A DNA stretch of 6,349 nt. It comes from CAYRGG01 sp964423745 (GTDB lineage Bacteria; Pseudomonadota; Gammaproteobacteria; Competibacterales; Competibacteraceae). The stretch spans positions 1 through 6,349 of the forward strand of contig CAYRGG010000122.1 in assembly GCA_964423745.1 (NCBI GenBank), read 5' to 3'. Both the position numbers and the translations under genes were made by a program. This document shows, piece by piece, positions 4,118 to 6,349 of the stretch; the first letter of the stretch is position 1, and the number at the start of each line of letters is the position of its first letter. The notes under the pieces were generated by a model. That model saw only the letters and a list, made by a program, of their open reading frames with translations. It did no database searches and was not told the origin of the DNA.

Positions 4118-5572
4118 ATGAGTTTTGATTTCGCTACCCTTGATACCCTACGCACCCACCACCCGGCATGGCGGTTGTTGCGTTCCGACCATGCGCCGCT
4201 GGTGGCAAGTTTTCTACAGCGCGTGTTTGTGGCCCCCAATGTGCGTTTGATTGCGGCGGCGGATTTGGCGGAAGCCCTAGAGGATGAGCTGTATGCTTTG
4301 CGCCAGCAGCTCGGTGATAAGGTTTTTCCCAAGTCTGCGTTGGAGTATTTGAACGATTGGGCCAGTCCCGAGAAAGGTTGGTTGCGTAAGTTTTATCAGC
4401 AGGGTTCGGATGAGCCGCAGTTTGATCTGACGCCGGCTACCGAAAAGGCCATCGCTTGGCTGGGGCAACTCTCGGAACGCAGTTTTGTCGGCACCGAATC
4501 CCGCCTGCTCACCTTGTTTGATTTGCTCAAGCAAATGAGCGAGGGCAGCGAGTCGGACCCTGAAAAGCGCATTAGCGAGCTACACAAACGGCGTGACGAA
4601 ATTAATGCTGAAATCCTGCGGATACAGGCCGGTGACATACCCTTATTGGATGATATCGCCTTAAGAGAACGTTTCTTACAGTTCATACAACTGGCCCGAG
4701 AGTTGCTCACAGACTTCCGCGAGGTGGAGCAGAATTTTCGCAAGCTGGACCGTCGTGTGCGGGAACGTATCGCCCTCTGGGAAGGCGCCAAGGGCGCTTT
4801 GCTGGAAGAGATTATGGGTGAGCGGGATGCCATTGGCGACTCTGATCAAGGTCGGAGCTTCCGCGCCTTCTGGGATTTTTTGATGTCCAGCCGCCGCCAG
4901 GAAGAATTGACCGAGTTACTGGCCCAGGTGTTGGCCTTGCCACCCGTGGCGGACCTAAAGCCAGATGCCCGTATACGGCGGGTGCATTACGATTGGCTGG
5001 AGGCGGGCGAGCAAACGCAGCGCACAGTGGCGCAGCTATCCCAGCAGTTACGGCGTTTCCTTGACGACCAGGCGTGGCTAGAGAACCGCCGCATCATGGA
5101 CATCCTGCATGATATCGAGAGCAAAGCGTTGGCTTTACGGCAGTCGCCACCCACTGGCCATGTGATGATCATCGTAGAGCCTGCCGCCGACATCAAGCTG
5201 ACTATGGAACGACCCTTGTTTACCCCAGCCCTCAAACCCTTGATCGCCAATACCGATCTGCAGATAGGAGACGAAGATATTAACCCAGCCGTCTTATATG
5301 CACAGGTGGTGGTGGACAAAGCGCAGCTGGCCCAGCATGTTCGTCAGGCGCTGCAGATGCGTTCACAGATCACCCTACGGGAGTTGATCGATAGGCAACC
5401 CTTGCAACACGGTTTGGCTGAGCTGATAACTTATCTACAATTGGGTAGCGAGTCCTTTAACGCCGTCGTGGACGAGGATAGGTTGGATCTGATTGTCTGG
5501 CAGGCGTTAGCCAGCGACGGCGCCGAGGTGCGCAAACAGGCGCGATTACCCCGGGTGATTTTTGTGAGGTAG
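4118..5572 (+). CDS. jetA: Wadjet type I anti-plasmid system protein JetA (DUF3375, kleisin-like)
   Basis: A 484-residue DUF3375 protein, full length for the family. JetA is the MukF/kleisin-like subunit that closes the JetC SMC dimer. The JetABCD complex extrudes loops and cleaves small circular plasmid DNA. Family landmarks are the opening FATLDTLRTHHPAWRLLRSD (5-24), FLQRVFV (32-38), a helical, probably coiled-coil centre (about 150-240, EKRISELHKRRDEINAEILR onward), SFRAFWDFLMSSRRQEEL (247-264), and the C-terminal block GLAELITYLQL (432-442), VVDE, IVWQA and ARLPRVIFVR. The gene heads an operon with jetB two bases downstream. No clear Shine-Dalgarno precedes the ATG. A TATAAA at 4071-4076 and a TTGACG at 4044-4049 lie upstream but 21 bases apart. 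No defects are apparent. Confidence 0.93.
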   Translation: MSFDFATLDTLRTHHPAWRLLRSDHAPLVASFLQRVFVAPNVRLIAAADLAEALEDELYALRQQLGDKVFPKSALEYLNDWASPEKGWLRKFYQQGSDEPQFDLTPATEKAIAWLGQLSERSFVGTESRLLTLFDLLKQMSEGSESDPEKRISELHKRRDEINAEILRIQAGDIPLLDDIALRERFLQFIQLARELLTDFREVEQNFRKLDRRVRERIALWEGAKGALLEEIMGERDAIGDSDQGRSFRAFWDFLMSSRRQEELTELLAQVLALPPVADLKPDARIRRVHYDWLEAGEQTQRTVAQLSQQLRRFLDDQAWLENRRIMDILHDIESKALALRQSPPTGHVMIIVEPAADIKLTMERPLFTPALKPLIANTDLQIGDEDINPAVLYAQVVVDKAQLAQHVRQALQMRSQITLRELIDRQPLQHGLAELITYLQLGSESFNAVVDEDRLDLIVWQALASDGAEVRKQARLPRVIFVR

Positions 5573-5574
5573 AT

Positions 5575-6249
5575 ATGAATCAAGCACCACAGGCACCGGG
5601 ATCAGTAGACATCTCGGCAAATGCAGAATTTTCCACAGTGGTTATCAGCTTGCTCAAGGGTGTCATCTACCGGGAAGGGAGTGAACGGTTATGGGGATCG
5701 CTGCTAAATTTACAAAGCCAGGTACGGGACTATGTGTTGGTGTTAGGGTTAGATTTGCTGCTGGACGAAGCCGAAGGCTATGCTTTCCTCAAGAGTCGGC
5801 CACAACCCCCAGACGCTGATCCAGCCTCCAAGCTGCCACGCTTAGTGGTGCGTAGACCGCTCTCGTTTCCGGTTAGCCTGCTACTGGCGCTGCTGCGCAA
5901 GAAATTGGCCGAGTTCGACGCCGGTGGCGGCGATACACGATTGATACTTACCCGTGACGATATGGTGGAATTGGTGCGGATATTTCTACCCGATAGTAGC
6001 AATGAGACCCGATTAATCGATCAAATCGAGACCCATCTCAATAAAATTGTCGAGCTGGGTTTTCTGCGCCGCCTAAAGCCCACGGGCGGAGTATCAACAG
6101 CCAGTAGTCCGCCCAGTTTTGAGGTGCGGCGTATTCTCAAGGCATTTGTCGATGCCCAGTGGCTGGCGGATTTCGATGCCCAACTAGCGAACTACCAAGC
6201 CCAATGGGTGGACGCTGCATCTGAAACCAACGGTGTTGGCCATGCATGA
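5575..6249 (+). CDS. jetB: Wadjet type I protein JetB (DUF4194, KITE/MukE-like)
   Basis: A 224-residue DUF4194 protein, the winged-helix KITE subunit comparable to MukE, which binds the JetA kleisin and helps the JetC ATPase engage DNA. Conserved blocks are SLLKGVIYREGSERLWGSLL (25-44), VRDYVLVLGLDLLLDEAEGY (50-69), RRPLSFPVSLLLALLRKKLA (93-112), IFLPDSSNETRLID (136-149), LNKIVELGFLRRL (155-167) and FEVRRILKAFVDAQWLADFD (182-201). Length is normal. The ATG is two bases after the jetA stop, with GAGG (5566-5569) inside the end of jetA, so translation is coupled. Its end overlaps the jetC start by eight bases. It is intact. Confidence 0.95.
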   Translation: MNQAPQAPGSVDISANAEFSTVVISLLKGVIYREGSERLWGSLLNLQSQVRDYVLVLGLDLLLDEAEGYAFLKSRPQPPDADPASKLPRLVVRRPLSFPVSLLLALLRKKLAEFDAGGGDTRLILTRDDMVELVRIFLPDSSNETRLIDQIETHLNKIVELGFLRRLKPTGGVSTASSPPSFEVRRILKAFVDAQWLADFDAQLANYQAQWVDAASETNGVGHA

Positions 6250-6349
6250 ACCGCAATCCATGCCTCTGGATTTTGTGGCCGATGACACCCTAGCGGGTTT
6301 TCGGCTAAAACGGTTAGAAGTGTTTAACTGGGGCACCTTCGACGGTCGG
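6242..6349 (+). CDS. jetC: Wadjet type I protein JetC (SMC/MukB-like ATPase), first 36 codons
   Basis: The N-terminus of the SMC-like motor of the Wadjet complex, cut by the window end; family members are around 1,100 residues. After a short lead (MHEPQSMPLDFVADDTLA) comes GFRLKRLEVFNWGTFDGR, the typical first strand of the SbcC/MukB-like ATPase head, which precedes Walker A outside this window. Two in-frame starts are possible: ATG 6242, overlapping the jetB stop region by eight bases, and ATG 6260. Neither has a clear Shine-Dalgarno; 6242 is chosen because the overlap fits translational coupling. A jetD (toprim-like nuclease) gene is expected further downstream. Confidence 0.9.
   Translation, partial: MHEPQSMPLDFVADDTLAGFRLKRLEVFNWGTFDGR

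Noticed and set aside
4396..4833. 145-codon minus-strand open frame inside jetA.
   Set aside because: It is Ser/Arg-rich and antisense to well-conserved DUF3375 coding sequence, so it is a shadow; the same applies to 4987-5319 and 4277-4534.

Overview
The window looks like the edge of a proteobacterial accessory (genomic-island) region. It is probably gamma- or betaproteobacterial, judging from the tmRNA 3' end and the closest remembered protein families; this is an inference, since there is no conserved core protein to anchor it. It opens with the last 55 bases of a tmRNA gene (ssrA), a classic integration site. Short CATCCGTTA-like direct repeats follow at once and resemble integrase arm-type sites, but no integrase gene is present.

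Minus-strand block (about 160-3122). From the tmRNA outward there is a small IS630-like transposase relic (162-242), a complete parDE toxin-antitoxin pair (241-785) with a palindromic candidate operator, and a Rho-independent terminator (873-900). That terminator ends a second minus-strand unit: a STAND-type P-loop ATPase gene that has lost its 5' end, followed 11 bp later by a HigA/VapI-type antitoxin-like regulator. The ATPase frame runs without a start codon up to about position 2600. There it meets the broken 3' end of an IS200/IS605-type tnpB gene, so both genes are truncated at one junction. An AGGAGG and a TTG codon inside the remaining ATPase frame may allow it to be re-initiated.

Plus-strand block (about 3235-6349). 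The far side of the tnpB element abuts the last 27 codons of a HigB toxin gene, which is followed by an intact higA. The toxin has therefore been destroyed and its antitoxin kept. Next is an orphan DUF2281/VapB-like antitoxin with no PIN toxin after it. The rest of the window is a tightly packed type I Wadjet operon: jetA (DUF3375, kleisin-like), jetB (DUF4194, KITE/MukE-like) and the first 36 codons of jetC (SMC/MukB-like ATPase). The window ends before the rest of jetC and the expected jetD nuclease.

Taken together this is a tmRNA-linked island end carrying an apparently intact anti-plasmid SMC system, one working toxin-antitoxin module, three antitoxin-type genes without toxins, and debris of at least two transposon families. 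The Wadjet system itself is known. The less expected parts are the antitoxin-only genes, the truncated but possibly still expressed ATPase-HTH pair, and the double-truncation junction.
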